DNA of 64,000 nt from Sialis fuliginosa. Taxonomy: Eukaryota > Arthropoda > Insecta > Megaloptera > Sialidae. This document shows, piece after piece, positions 45,766 through 58,237 of the stretch. The stretch is from positions 35,039,098-35,103,097 of the forward strand of contig OY540812.1 of assembly GCA_961205875.1 (NCBI GenBank), in the 5' to 3' direction. The notes beneath the pieces were generated by a model. The model was not told the DNA's origin. It did no database searches and was given only the letters and a program-made list of their open reading frames with translations. Numbering within the stretch: position 1 is the stretch's first letter; every line of letters starts with the position of its first letter. The translations under genes were made by a program, and so were the position numbers.

Positions 45766-47480
45766 ATCTTGCGAGCGGAAGGGCAGCGATCACGGTCGTC
45801 AACCCGGTGATTCGTGTGAGGGATCTGCAGGAGACAGACAGTGGGTTCGTCTTTATTAAGAACAAAGGAGTGGGTGTTTTCAGTTGCTATTTTTTGCCTA
45901 ACGATAAGAGAGAGAAGTACGAGAGGGAACTAACAGAACTTGAAAATAAGGCCAGAACGGCAAGAGGCGAAGTTATAATCACAGGAGACTTCAATGCTAA
46001 ATCCCCACTATGGGGAGACTGGAGTCAGGAATGGAGAGGACACTTAGTAGAGGAGATGATATCGCGACTGGATTTGGTGGTAATAAATATATATACAACC
46101 TGACACTAGCTAGTCAGCAGGTGGCCAGTCGTATTTCAGACTGGGAAGTACTAGAGAAACAAACGTTGAGCGACCACTCCTATATCCTTTTCCACCTGGA
46201 CGGGGATGTAACGAGGCAAGAGGAAAGCCGTGCAGGCGATAGACTGAAATCATGGAACGCCAAGAAAATAGATCCAGTAGCCTTGGAAGAAGCTTTGAAG
46301 GGAAAAAAGTTCCTTGACTCGTTTAATGGGAATCGTCGGGTATCCCCGATCGAATAACAGGTCGAAGGCGCCACAAAAGACATAGCTAGAGTGTGTGACA
46401 AATGCATGCCTAAACAAAAAAAAGCCGCGAGCAACCGAAAGGCTAAATACTGGTGGACAGAAGAAATCGTTGACCTTAATAAAGATTGTCTGAAAGCCAA
46501 AAGAAGGTCTACTAGATCTCGAGGAGACCAGATTCTGATCGGTCAATGCAAGAAGGCGAGACAAAACCTAAAAAAGGCCATAAAGAAAAGTAAAGCCAAG
46601 AAATGGCGAGACCTGTTGGAGGAGGTGGAGAACGACCCGTGGGGGTTCCTCTATAAACTGGTGTGCAAGAAATCGGGGGCCAATAAGAAAAGCCCCACAC
46701 TCAACGACGAACACTGGGTAAAGGAGATAATCAAGGACCTATTTCCCAGTGGGACCGCTGCTGAGGTGCTGCGTTTTCTACGGGTTGACCTGCGGTGCGA
46801 GGAACACTTCACTACGGAAGACCTGAAGAGAGAAGGAAAACGTCTCCAGTCCGGCAAAGTCCCGGGCCCAGACGGGATTCCCAATGAAATACTGAAGAGG
46901 ATTATAGCAGCGTACCCGGAAAGGATGCTGGAGGTTTACAACGAGTGCCTCAGAACTGGTTCCTTCCCGAAGCCATGGAAGAAACAGAAGCTTATCCTTC
47001 TAAGGAAAGGAGAAAAGCCTTTGGACAGGACTTCGTCCTATCGCCCAATATGTTTGTTGGCACGATGGGAAAGGTCTTGGAAGGCATGTTGTTGACTCGA
47101 CTGGAGGAACACATAGTTTCCACTGGAGGATTCTCGAAAAATCAATTTGGTTGTTGTTGTGTTGTCCAATCAATAATGCTCTATCGACGCGATGACGAAA
47201 CAGGTGCATAAAAAGAGGCTGCTAGTGGCCCAGAGACAAGTGGCAATTAGAGTTACGGCGGCATACCGCACAGTTTCAGCGTGTACGGTAATGGTAGTGG
47301 TAGGCATACCCCCTATAGATTTGCTAGCCTGGGAAAGAAGCGAGATATTCGAAGAATCAAAAGCCAGAGAGACAACCATGGCCAGACGAGACGCCAGAGG
47401 CAGACTTCTCATATTCAAGCATCGAGATTCCACACCTAGTTCTAGCCGAATGCAATCGGCTACACCTAGTTCTAGCCGCA
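45766..47480 (+). pseudogene. R1-like non-LTR ORF2: endonuclease and RT, deleted
   Basis: Broken frames in order: apurinic-type endonuclease (VIITGDFNAKSPLWGDW; SDHSYILFHL), linker, RT (GKVPGPDGIPNEIL; KQKLILLRKGEKP; SSYRPICLL; then, after a frameshift, GKVLEGMLLTRLEEH and GGFSKNQFG). Near 47160-47200 the reading jumps to the post-RT thumb (LLVAQRQVAIRVTAAYRTVS; GIPPIDLLAWER), so the RT palm with the catalytic Asp pair is deleted. GC-rich against its surroundings. Frame changes near 46085, 46357 and 47060. A 28-bp duplication (ctacacctagttctagccg) lies near its end. Confidence 0.85.
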
Positions 47481-48125
47481 CTTCGGGTTTTAGCCGTAAC
47501 ATATATACATATAATAACATGTCCTAATTGATTGACTGATTTATCATCGCCCAGCCGAAACCCGTGGTCCTAGAAACGTGAAATTTTAAGGGTGCCTTCC
47601 TTTTATGATGTAACCACCCACTAAGAAAGGATTTTTTGATAATCAACCCCTAAGGGGGTAAAAGAGGGTGTAAAAGATTATTATTATTATTATTAATAAA
47701 GACTAGTAAGTATTTTTGGTTCCTAAAAAAAAACGCCGTGGTCTCCACTATTTGAAGTAAGTAAAGGCGGCAGCCCTAATTATAACAGGGGGGGGGGGCT
47801 ATTTTCAGTGTTCGGAGGCACAGTGACCTTAGGCTACGTCACTTTTTCTGAACAGTTTTTTTCTTGTATGAAACACACAAAAATTGTATGTGCGGCGCTT
47901 GGTAGATTGGGTTTGTGATATGCGGCCCAGAAGATTCAAAAGGTTGGACACCTATGTTCTAGGAGTTGACGGCTCACGGACTATATTCATATTTTATTGT
48001 AATAATAATTAACTTGTCCTATGAAATTAAACAAAAATATAATATACAAATTAATTAATCCCATTTTGACTTTTCCAAATTTTAGTGTTTTGGCAGATAA
48101 TACAGATCCCTGCACAAAGTGCATA
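47481..48125. repeat. Mixed repeat debris
   Basis: Includes a fragment of the 36540 repeat (47580-47670), a TTA microsatellite at 47680 and a G-run at 47791-47800 followed by gtgaccttaggctacgtcac, which resembles a hAT MITE end. No gene. Confidence 0.45.
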
Positions 48126-48924
48126 TCTTTAATATATATAAAGCTCAACGTCTCTCTGTCTGTCCGTTAGTTTTTTAATTCATAGGTACATTCTCTGGCC
48201 AGGTTATAGGCTATATTTTGTTACGTTAGGTAACATAACAACTAAGCAGTGACGATAATAGTAAATCAAGTCGGAAAAAATTTTGCCGTCGGCGCGTTGT
48301 TTTGTAATACGCTGCCTAAACCGTTCAATATAGAACAAAATAATGTATTAAAGAATTGTGTAGAATCAAAAGTTCTACAATAAAGTCCGCGACACGATAT
48401 GTCTAACTTTTATATTTAAGCCACAATGACTGCTTTTATGTTACAAAGAAAACATAAAATATTTGGGTTCTGTTTACGTGTACTTATGACCTACAAAATA
48501 TTAATCCTTATCAAAATAAATGATTTCATCGTCATAAGTACCTAATGTAGATATAATTTGCCCTTTACAGAATCCAATTTGGTCTTTTGGTTTAGGAAAT
48601 AACGTGAAATATACATAAAATAACATATTATTCGCGGCAATTCGCGCGAACTATGATGAAGTGTCGCGGGGAGAGGGAAGATACAGCGCTCGGCCGGCAG
48701 TTGTTTATTTTGTTTTCAATTATTAATTTTTAAATTTAAACAGAACAAAAATTATTTGTAATTTTTGTTGATTTGTTTTTTTTTAGGTACGTTAGGTTTT
48801 GATTAGTTATTATTACGATAATAATTAATCGTGTTTGTACTTAATTCAACTATGTATATTTTTCAAAAATCCTAAACAATAATTCCGTAGTCCAAGCGGG
48901 CGAAGCCGCGTGGGCCCAGCTAGT
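48126..48924 (+). mobile_element. Non-autonomous Helitron, 799 bp
   Basis: Begins TCTTTAATATATATAAAGC, followed by a ctctctgtctgtccg start region. It ends in a GC hairpin (gcgggcgaagccgcg) and CAGCTAGT at 48917-48924. It is preceded by A and followed by T with no target duplication, as Helitrons insert between A and T. No Rep/helicase ORF. The central sequence includes a short GC-rich segment (48655-48705). Confidence 0.82.
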
Positions 48925-49628
48925 TCATAATAATTTTAATTTTCCAATAGATGGAACCACCTGTCTATAAGCGTCATTAATCAGCTAACTTCACTCTATT
49001 CAATGTAGTTGAAAGAAAAGGAATAAAATACATTGATACAATCCTATTTATAAGTGTATTTTATTTTTTGTTATTTAAGAATGTTTTTATTACTTTTCTT
49101 TCAGTAAATTAAATAATTTTTTTATTAATATTTTTTCTCAATTTTTTTCGATATGCTCGCGCCCCCCTTTTAGTTTTATCACGGCCCCCTAGAAAATTCA
49201 GTTGTTTTCCTATCAAAATTACACTTTATTCTGTTTCCAACGCCAACGTTTAGAAATCCCTGTATACAGATACGATTTTCGCATGAATACACGTACAAGT
49301 TCCTTTTGACCTTGAAATGACCTCAAAACGACATTTGACCTTATCAATCTACATATCCTATTGTAGAATTTCCCGTTCTTTCCGAATCCGAGGCCGAAAA
49401 TAGGCGTTTCCATTTGAAAAATTTTATTTGGCCATCAAATAACCCCTACGGTCAAAGTCAAGGTCAAATTCAAGGTCATGGTCGCACATCCCCCTTGCTT
49501 CCCAACAACTTTTGCATAAAACTTTTTTTATTATTTTGCTTAGCGGTCGAGTTTTCCATTAAAGGTTAAAATGGTCCACCCGGTATATATAAGCTAATAA
49601 CTTTTTTTGCACGTTAAAGCGAAAATTT
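48925..49628. other. Non-coding, MITE-like pieces
   Basis: A run of caaggtcaaattcaaggtca motifs (49450-49485) and a ccacccggtatata end at 49576 look like mariner-type MITE sequence; partners not found. A cgcgcccccc...cggccccc pair near 49150-49190 resembles a hAT end. Confidence 0.4.
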
Positions 49629-50757
49629 AAAGCTCGAGAAGGTCCGTCTAGAAGAAGCAGAAAGGAAGTATAAAGAAAAAATTAAGACTTTGGAAATAGA
49701 TTTAAAAAAAAGTGAATTCCATATAATTAATATGGAAAAAAGATTGGAAGAAATTTTTACTTAAAACCAAGTTAAAAAAATAAAAAATGGTTTGAAAAGG
49801 GTTAATTGGGCAGAAGAAGATATAGCTAAATCCATTTCTATATATTCGGCCAGCCCAAAGGTATATAAATTGTTAAGGAAAAATGAATTTCCACTCCCTG
49901 CTGTTCGAACTTTGGGGGTCATGGGCTCAAAAAAATGATATATCAACTGGAATAATTCACCTTGTGATAGAAATTATGAAAGCTGCAACGCAGTTGGATG
50001 AAAAGCAAAGACTATGCGTTTTAAGCTTCGATGAAATTAAGATAAGAGAGGCCTTCTGCTATGACAAAACGTCGGATACCTTGTACAAGCCAGCAAAGTA
50101 CTGTCAAATTACTATGCTAATTGTAAGAGGTATAAATAAAATCACATAATTAAGATATTATTAAATGTGTTCTTCTGTCCATTCTAGGATAAATAGCCAA
50201 ATGGAAACAGCCCATATTTTATGAGTTTGATTGTAAAATGACGAAAACAATTATTTTACAAATACTAAGAACACCAAACGAATGTGGTTAAATACGATTG
50301 TGGCTTGGGTGGAGGCAATAGAGGGCTTTATAATGAGTTTAATATTGAAGTTGAAAACCCATGGTATATTTTTGGATTAAAAGAATATTTTTGGATTGTA
50401 TAATATATGAACTTTTTTAGGTTTAATTATGAAAATAATAAAATTTATGTGTTTTCCGACGTTCCTCATTTGATAAAACTGATTCGGAATCATTTTCTTG
50501 ATCATGGATTCAACATAAATGGCCGGTCAGTTAAAAAAGAAATTATTGTTAAGCTTTTAAGCTGCACATCAACCGATCTTTCCATCACTCACAAAATATC
50601 AAACCAACATCTTTGTGTAGTTCAAGCTGATCGGCAAAAGGTGAAAGTGGTAACAAAACTGTTCTCACATTCTGTAGCACAAGCGTTATCCAGAGCTGTA
50701 TCATTAGGATTACTAATATTGACAATATTTTTTTATTATACAACAACCACACTATTC
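49629..50757 (+). pseudogene. P-element/THAP9-like transposase remnant
   Basis: Coiled coil (EEAERKYKEKIKTLEIDLKK), a TAA, then GLKRVNWAEEDIAKSISIYS and RKNEFPLPAVRTLGVMG, then a frame change. Next come LCVLSFDEIKIREAFCYDK with the first catalytic Asp, a short intron-like gap, WKQPIFYEFDCKMTKTI, a second gap and IYVFSDVPHLIKLIRNHFLD with the second Asp. SVAQALSRAVSLGLL closes it. The order matches P-superfamily transposases. Several stops and the missing THAP zinc finger and C-terminal Glu region make it inactive. Confidence 0.8.
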
Positions 50758-50907
50758 TAAATTCAAAACGTACATACTTTTTCAATAATCATTATTTCAA
50801 ATTCAAACTGGAAGAAAACACAAAGAAAAATAATTACTTCAATCTTGCCTCTAACAACGACATACATCAGTAACTATAAACTAACTTGACATAACTCTTT
50901 GTTTCAG

Positions 50908-51609
50908 GTAAAGAAGTAATGAATAGGTGGGGAAATGTTCGCAATTATTTTCAAAAAAGTGAAAGAAGAAACATTTCTCAGAAGAAATCAAGAAGTGGAA
51001 AGTCATCTTTTATATTCTCTCCGCACTTAAAATTAAAAAAAATTTCCATGAATGTCAATACTGAAGATAGCTTATCAGTTGATACTGAAAAGCTTGAAAA
51101 TAATTGTGAAGAGGTACCCCATGGTACTACTGATAAGGAAGCGTATGATGAAGAAGGAGGTGCAAAATTTAAGCAGCCTGGGTCCCGAAAGAGAAAACCT
51201 GACTCAATTGTATTGCAGTTAATAGAAGCAATTAAAGAAAAACCCGATCGACACATTTTCTTTTTTCAAAGTAATTATTCCTACTCTGAACCAATTTAAT
51301 GACGATGAAATAATTGAATTTCAGCTAACTGTGATTCAAATTCAGCTCGAATAATTCAGCAAATCGACAAGGAACACCGTCTGGAAGCAATGAGGCACCT
51401 GTAAACCTCTACATATGTTACCTACTCATAAGCACCACCCTTCATATTGTTCAAGCGAACATCATTCACAATCATACCATGACTTGACTACAAACCAACA
51501 TTAAGAACAGGGCAGTACTACGAAAGCATCGGGGAACAGTTTTCTGCAACAACTTCAAATTATTTCAGTCCAGAAAATTTTAATAAATCATATGACTTTG
51601 TAGCTAAAT
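50908..51609 (+). pseudogene. Last exon of a MADF-BESS protein, frameshifted
   Basis: An acceptor (tttgtttcag) opens VKEVMNRWGNVRNYFQKSER, the end of a MADF DNA-binding domain. An acidic linker (DEEGGAKFKQPGSRKRKP) and the start of a BESS-type helix (KEKPDRHIFFFQS) follow. Near 51270 the frame shifts into IPTLNQFNDDEIIEFQLTVI (BESS), and after further breaks a tail ending SPENFNKSYDFVAK is recognisable. MADF-BESS proteins are insect transcription factors. The MADF N-terminal exon is not present upstream, where the P remnant lies. Confidence 0.7.
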
Positions 51610-51676
51610 AGGGTATCACCGTACGGGTACGGCCATACAACTTCGCGCGGGTTATTTTTTGTGTATTTATACATAC

Positions 51677-51740
51677 AGTAGAAACCGGTTATAACGACAT
51701 CGGTTATAACGACGTACCGGTTATAACGACGCAGAATAAA
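51677..51740 (+). repeat. Tigger-type terminal repeat
   Basis: Following TA, cagtagaaaccggttataac opens three head-to-tail copies of ccggttataacgac (the middle one tcggttataacgac), the form of pogo/Tigger ends. It lies 2.6 kb upstream of the Tigger N-terminal remnant at 54285, which may belong to it. Confidence 0.65.
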
Positions 51741-51949
51741 AGTCCCGGCTGAATCCCATATGTTCAGTACCGATGTATCAAGTACTTAGTTTTTTTATAT
51801 AAATTTTTAGTTGGCTTTACCAATGATAAAAAGTGTTGAGATTGTTTTTGTTTAAAAACAAGTGTGAACATTTCAATATAGAAAATACAGTAAGCAAAAT
51901 TTGTGTGTTATTATTGAACAGTATCCAAATAATTATTTAATTTAATATT

Positions 51950-52400
51950 GACTGTCTGTGTGTCCGTGTGTCTGTGCGGATGTAGAATTTTCTTTCGTTC
52001 ACGATAACTACTGTAAAAATGCACCGATCTGAATTATTTTTGGAGAAAATGTTTGTCTCAGTGAGTACTCCAGACCTATTGATTTTGATGCTAATCGGAT
52101 TAGGGGATTTGGAAATATTCGCAATTTTGTAACTTTTTTCGTCTAAAAAGTGAATATTGCGAGTATTATCTCACTAATTTTGATAAGATTTGGTACATTT
52201 GCAGTTCAATTGAATCTAAGGGACTACGTGCCTAAACAGCCATTAAAGGGGTGAAAAACACACTTAAAATTTGAATTTTAAATACTAATATGTCATTAAT
52301 TCATGTTTCCTTGGAAACAAATGCAACTAAATTCAAATTGTCAAATTAGTTTTTCTACGAATGTGTTTTATGTTTTTGACATTAGAAAACTAATATTTAT
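51950..52400. repeat. Dispersed repeat, copy B (see 36540)
   Basis: Same landmarks as 36540-37020. 52401-53019 beyond it is AT/T-rich low complexity (52616-52800, nearly all T with some A/C) and holds no gene. Confidence 0.7.
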
Positions 52401-53019
52401 ATACAAATGGCAAAAAGAGCTGTAACCGTTGTAAGTATTTATGTTTTTTTAATGTATTACGATATGTATATTCATAGTAGTAGGTTATATAAATAAAATA
52501 TTTAAAAAAATGTATATTTAAAAATTATTTAAAGAGATAAAAAGAACATGGAAGTCATGTATGGTTCTCCATACCGATATTTTTTTATATATTTTATTTT
52601 TGTCTTTTAGCTCCTCTTGAACTTTTTAGACAGCTTTTATACTTTATTGTCATTTTTTTTTTTATTATTTTTTATTTTTTTTTTCTTCTCCTTTTTAATG
52701 TTTGGTTTTAATTACATTATTATATTTTATTTTAATTTTTTATTTTGTTTAATTGTTATTATTTTTTTCTTTGTATTATTTTTTGTTATTATATTTGGTT
52801 GAGTGGATAGCGACCCTCTATGTTAGACCTATTTTATATATATAGCACGTGGATACTAAGAAGGATGAGGAATCGCTTCGGGCCAATCAAAGCATTTTAG
52901 GTTGAGACAAACATGACGACCATGGTTCATGGGTTTTTTTTGTGAGGAGTCAAACATTAGGAACAATCTAGCTGCCTATTCTACTTGCGAGGTGGAACTC
53001 TTTTGACCATACATTTTAT

Positions 53020-54040
53020 TTAAATTGATATATTATTATTTTTTAAATATTTTATTAGGACTTTTATGTTTTTATTAATATGAAAAATGGTGTTCACATT
53101 TATGGGTTGAGGAGTACCATTTTTTATGAACGTTTTCAGCATTTCGGTTCTGTCTATGTCGTATTTTGGACATTTGAAAATGATGTGATTGATGTCTCCT
53201 ATATCTTCATTGTTACAATCACATAGAGGAGAATTTCTACACCCGATTCGGAACAAATGAGAAGGTACACAGGTGTGATTGAATTTTATTCGACAGATGG
53301 TGGTGATCCATTTTCTTGAACCATGGTGTTTTCTGTAAGTTCCATTGTTTTGCGAAATAATGAGAACCTTTATGCATGCTTTCATTATTAAATTGGATTT
53401 GCCACTTCTTGCGATTTTTTTCTTTGATTATACTGTTGTAATCTTTTGCAGGAATTTTAATATTTATATCTATGCCCTCTGAAATCGCTTTTTTAGCAAG
53501 ACAATCAACCGTGTCGTTTTCGGAGTTTTGACAATGACTTCTTGTCCATACTATCTGAATGTGTATTTTCATTTCTAAATGTTCTTGTATACCTTTTATT
53601 ATATCTAATATTATAAAATTCTGTATAATGTTTGGTCTCGCTATACTTTCAAGAACACTTTTGGAGTCCGATACTATAATAGCTGTTTTAAAATGCGATT
53701 TGTCTATTTCTTTTATTGCTTCTCGTATGGCGATTGCTTCTGCAGAGAATATTGATGTTTCAGGTGGAAGTTTTAACATCACAGATTTGTTTAGTGCTGG
53801 GATGTAGATTGCACAACCACATGTGTTTGAACTAATATCTTTTGACCCATCAGTATATATGTATAGTGCTTCAGGCCATTTTTCGCATAGGACTTCTTTG
53901 AATATTTGATAGTTTATTATATTATATTCTTTTGGATATATATCTAAATGAATAATGTCTGATTGATAAATTGTTTGTTGGTTTGTATTCGAAATAAGGA
54001 TGTTTTTTGAATATTGCAATATTGTTTGGATTATTGACAA
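53020..54040 (-). pseudogene. RNase H domain and C-terminus of an I/Jockey-like ORF2
   Basis: The frame from 54040 reads ALYIYTDGSKD (first Asp), IFSAEAIAIREAI (Glu), AIIVSDSKSVLESIA (Asp) and VWTRSHCQNSENDTVDCLAK (final Asp), an intact RNase H quartet. After a frameshift in 53237-53385 it continues to a Cys/His motif (CRNSPLCDCNNEDIGDINHI, then IFKCPKY) typical of the C-terminus. The upstream RT is missing. RNase H is found in I-type and some Jockey-type elements. It lies between the Tigger end and the Tigger coding remnant, in opposite orientation. Confidence 0.82.
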
Positions 54041-54284
54041 TGTCGTTGATACTTTGCATTAAATTGGGTGTTTCTTTCTTGGACAAGTAATGTTTTATTT
54101 TTGGAAGATTATACGTTTAAGTAAAAGACACAATTTTTACAGTTATTAAGAAGAATACGGAATTTCACGAACGCGACGAACACGTTTCGGTTGAAATTGT
54201 ATTTGAAAATGATTGTTACAGTTACAAATTTGTGTGCTATGTATTGTCATTGTGAAATCGTGATACAATTAATTGTTTTTTTTG

Positions 54285-54728
54285 TTTGTCAAAGGAATAC
54301 GAAGTTTCGCATTCGACGATTTCAACCATTTGGAAGGAAAGAGAAAAAATTAAATCTCTTATTGAAAGCAATTCATTGAAAAGGAAGCGGGCAAGGACAA
54401 CTAAACATACATAGATTGAAAAACCTTTGTTAAAGTGGTTTAAATATCAGAGGATAAACAATGTGCCATTAAATGGACCTATTCTTCAACTAAAAGCCAA
54501 CGATTTTGCTCGGCGTCTGGGTGATCAAGATTTCGTATGTTCTCCAGGTTGGATTCAACGTTTTAGAACTCGTCACAATATCATCAGCGGAAAAATTTGT
54601 GGTGAAGCCTCTAGTGTTTTTGAAGAAGTTGTAGAAGAATGGCTAACGCAGAAGTGGCCAATGTTATCCGAAGGTTACGAACCAGATGCCATATTTAATG
54701 CAGACGAAACGGGACTTTTTTGTTAAAT
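54285..54728 (+). pseudogene. Tigger transposase N-terminus (CENP-B-type HTH)
   Basis: KEYEVSHSTISTIWKEREKI (first HTH), a TAG, then KPLLKWFKYQRINNVPLNGP and FVCSPGWIQRFRTRHNI (CENP-B HTH), and FNADETGLFC at the start of the DDE domain with the first catalytic Asp. It breaks off there, joined to Copia sequence. It complements but is not contiguous with the DDE part at 45325-45765; whether both belong to one family is unknown. Confidence 0.82.
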
Positions 54729-55053
54729 CTGGAATAAAAGATTTAATGATTTTATACTGAAGAACGAGTTTATTAGAAGTGAAACTGACTATTGTCTATA
54801 CACAAAAGGAAATAATTTGGAAGATATTCTTTTTCTACTAATATTTGTTGATGATATAATAATTGGCAGTAGAAAAGACGAATATATTGTATGGATAAAA
54901 CAAATTTTGAAAAGTGAATTCCATATGGAAGATTTGGGAGAATTAAAATATTTCCTGAGTATAAAAATAGAAAGAGATTTGAAAAACAATATCATGCAGA
55001 TAAGTCAATCAAAATTTAAAAGATGTGCTAGAACGTTTTCAAATGTCATCATG
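54729..55053 (+). pseudogene. Copia reverse transcriptase fragment
   Basis: WNKRFNDFILKNEFIRSETD, YCLYTKG, LLIFVDDIIIGS (RT Asp pair) and MEDLGELKYFLSIKIERD match Copia RT. About 105 codons are open, ending in unrelated residues. It starts exactly where the Tigger frame breaks. No LTRs, integrase or RNase H nearby. Confidence 0.85.
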
Positions 55054-56351
55054 TAAACATTGTTATTTATTTTTTCAAAAATCATGAAGAATTATTCAAC
55101 ATTAAATGCAAAGTGTATAGACAAGCCCAGTTAAAACAAAATATGTGGAACAATATTAGAATTATATTTAAAAAATCAGAATTAGTGTAATACTAAAAAT
55201 AAAAAATTACCTTACAAGTATACATAACTTTTTTTTTGGGAAAATTGGCTTTTTGTGTCTATTGAATGGTTTAGAAGTTATGTCATTTCTTATATAGTGT
55301 TGCGGCGCTGGATTTTGTCATGGTTTCAATGCGTGTTGGCTTCTCACGATACTTGGGCTATGTTCCGATATACACTGTGAGTACTGGTCAGTGGTGACAG
55401 TTACTGGACTTTGCGTTCCGTTATGGCTTCCAGTGCTCTGTTACAGTATCCTAGCAATATTAATGACGTCATTGATCACCGCCATTTTAATACTGCGAGT
55501 AGCTTAATGGCATCTGTGCTCACAGTGTTGATTTTATATTGTTTGTTTTTAAGAAAGCAAACAATAGAAAATCTTTTTACGCTTGTAAAAATGGTATTTA
55601 TAACGTTAATTGAAAGTTACACAAATATAAATTACGACCTGGAGGTATCTGAAGATGTAGCTAGTAGAGCCCAGAGAGGTAAATTGTTTAATTTATTATA
55701 AAATTAATTTTTTAACCTAACACTATAGAAAATATTCATAACCATAAATTATTGCTACAGATATTGTTTTTGCAGCTCATATGCTGGAAGAGGCCATCAA
55801 GAAAGGTACATTTTTAATTTATTAGTTTCGATAATTGATTTAAATTAATAATTAATGTAAATTTTTATAATTGTTGAAAAAATGAAGAACCGAAAAATTC
55901 GTATGTTTGAAATCCTACAATCGAATTGTCATTCATCATTTCGATTTAATTCATTAAAATGAATTAATTCGAATTAATATTCGGTGTTCTTTTACTCGTT
56001 TCGCCCAGACTTGAAAATTTTAAGTTTTATAATTTGTCATATTATTTTTTTTATTAATTAAAAAATCTTATTATTAATAATTCAAGATTTTTTTTTATTT
56101 ATTATTAATTAAATAATCTTTAAAACTTCAACTATGGACACTATTGCGTTTGTTCATTTCTGATTTTTATTAATAGGGGAGGTGGAGGTGAATGTTCCCG
56201 AGAGTAATTTTCAAGTCGACTATAATGTAACTCCATCAACATCCAGCGAAAATTGCTCTTTGGGTCAAGGGATTCAGTTTTCAGGTAAATATGAACAGTT
56301 CGATAACAATTAAAAACCTTTATATTTATTATAAGTCAATAATTAGATAAT

Positions 56352-56569
56352 CAGTGGTGTAGCTAGGGGTTGGCTAAACAAGGTCACAAGGCAATAAGGT
56401 CTATGACATGAGGACTAAAAAAGAAGATCTTATCTTATTTTAACGCCAAACTGACAGAGGGCGTTAAAATAGATATGACAAATAAAATAAAATAGATATT
56501 ATGTTTATCAGGGGGTTGCTTTTTTCAGTTTTTGTTGGGGGCGCAGCAACTTCTAGCCACGTCACTGTA
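56352..56569. mobile_element. hAT-like MITE in intron 3
   Basis: cagtggtgtagctagg and ctagccacgtcactg are inverted termini, flanked by imperfect 8-mers (tagataat, tatatgat). A partial relative (ccagtggtgaagctggag) starts near 56772. Confidence 0.65.
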
Positions 56570-57184
56570 TATGATGCTAAATTAGACGACCTATCAACTT
56601 CCACTGAATGGATTTAATTGGAGTAAACTTTAAAAGATTCACTAAAAAAACAATAACAGAATTTTGAGAAGAATTTATAAAAATTCTCTGTTAATTAGAA
56701 AATAATTGACAGTTTACGATAGGTATGGTTCTCAAGCAGGATTTATTTAAAAGTTTGTAAAACCAATATCCAGTGGTGAAGCTGGAGTTTATTTAGAAAA
56801 AAGAGGGGTGGGACTCAATCGGCTGCAACCAATCTCTTGTGGCAAAGCAGAAAAAAGCATTGTGCTAAAAATTAAATTACACACAGACACTCATGAGTGT
56901 TCTAATGATTTGCCAAATGTATGAATTATCATGAAGAAGGGTCTTTTAAGTGTGAAAAATTTTGTTTTCTAATTAAAATTGTAAAATGGGAAATATTGAT
57001 AGGTCTTACAGTATAGATTTATGAATTATTATTATATTATTTATTTAAATATATAATTTTTTTAACCTAACAAGTTACCACGGCTAAACGCTCGCAACAC
57101 TGCGCCGTGCTATACCACGTAATCCAGCTGTTATCAGTGCGATAAAAGCTGCACCATGCTTACTGAGTTCAAGAAACCAACACT

Positions 57185-57985
57185 GAACAGCCGGGACTCG
57201 TTTATTTTAAGTCTCGTTTATCCTAAATGCCGAGTTTCGTTTATTCTAAATTTTTTCTCCCACCATTCTCGAGTCATGGCGTAAACGAACATATTTTTGA
57301 AATTTTTTTAGAATTAATTAGAGACACTTATCACCGTCGTCACTCGTCACCTTGCTCATATTCGAAATTAAAAGTAAAGTAAAATTATTTCACTATCACG
57401 ATTAACTATTAACGATAAATATTAAATACCAAGGTTTACATACATAGTCTCTATAGCTCCTTGACCAATCAGCGTTGGCGCGGGATTTCAAGTCACCACG
57501 AAGACGTATTCAAATGTTATAAATGTATACTTAATAGAACATCAATTACAAAAAAATCCTTCATTTATTCTTGTTTTCGTATTTTTTGATATTTTAACAA
57601 CACATACAAATTCGACATGCAAAATCATAGAGAGCTGTCAAAAACCACAGAACGTATTGCCAACTTAAGAATAGTAAAAATGACACTTCCCGAATAGACA
57701 AAATTGTCTGTGATAGCTTTTTTCATGATTTTGCAATGTCAAATTTGTACTTCTTTGATTGTATATGTTGTTAAAATATCAAAAAATACGAAGACAAGAA
57801 TAAATAAAGGATTTCTCGTATTTGATATTCTATTTTACATTTATAACATTTGAATACATCTTCGCGGTGATGTCAATTCCCGCGCCAACGCTGATTGGTC
57901 AAGGATCTATTCATAACTTGGTGGGAGCCCCTCTCGACTTAGAATAAACGCGAATTTCTCGTGTCAAACGATTCAGAAGGTTTAA
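57185..57985. mobile_element. Tigger-like MITE with long inner foldback
   Basis: The left end iterates ctcgtttattttaag, ctcgtttatcctaaa and ttcgtttattctaaa; the right side has ttagaataaacgcgaa, the style of pogo/Tigger ends. Inside, arms 57457-57650 and 57715-57912 (tccttgaccaatcagcg; cgctgattggtcaagga) fold back around 57685. Non-coding. Confidence 0.6.
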
Positions 57986-58237
57986 AATAAATGTACTTAA
58001 TTCAATATAGCATCGTTATCATTATTATTTGACTATTGTGTATATATTAATATGAATAAAAACCCAGCAATTTTGATTGTTGAACTTCAATTGCACCTTA
58101 GTCTACCGACTCCCAAATCCCACATTACATAATTATAATTATAATATTGGTTTTGTATTCGTTTGTTAAGTATTTAAAAAAATGTAATTACAGAAACTCA
58201 CAATTGGTGTGAGAACGAGGTGTTGTTTCTAATCGAA

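Noticed and set aside
52617..52802. Hydrophobic Phe/Ile-rich membrane protein ORF
   Set aside because: The region is nearly pure T with A/C; the residues follow from base composition.
55411..55701. Calling the 55.4-kb frame a separate membrane protein because of its hydrophobic stretch
   Set aside because: Its donor at 55679 joins in frame to exons leading into the trihelix gene, which explains it better.
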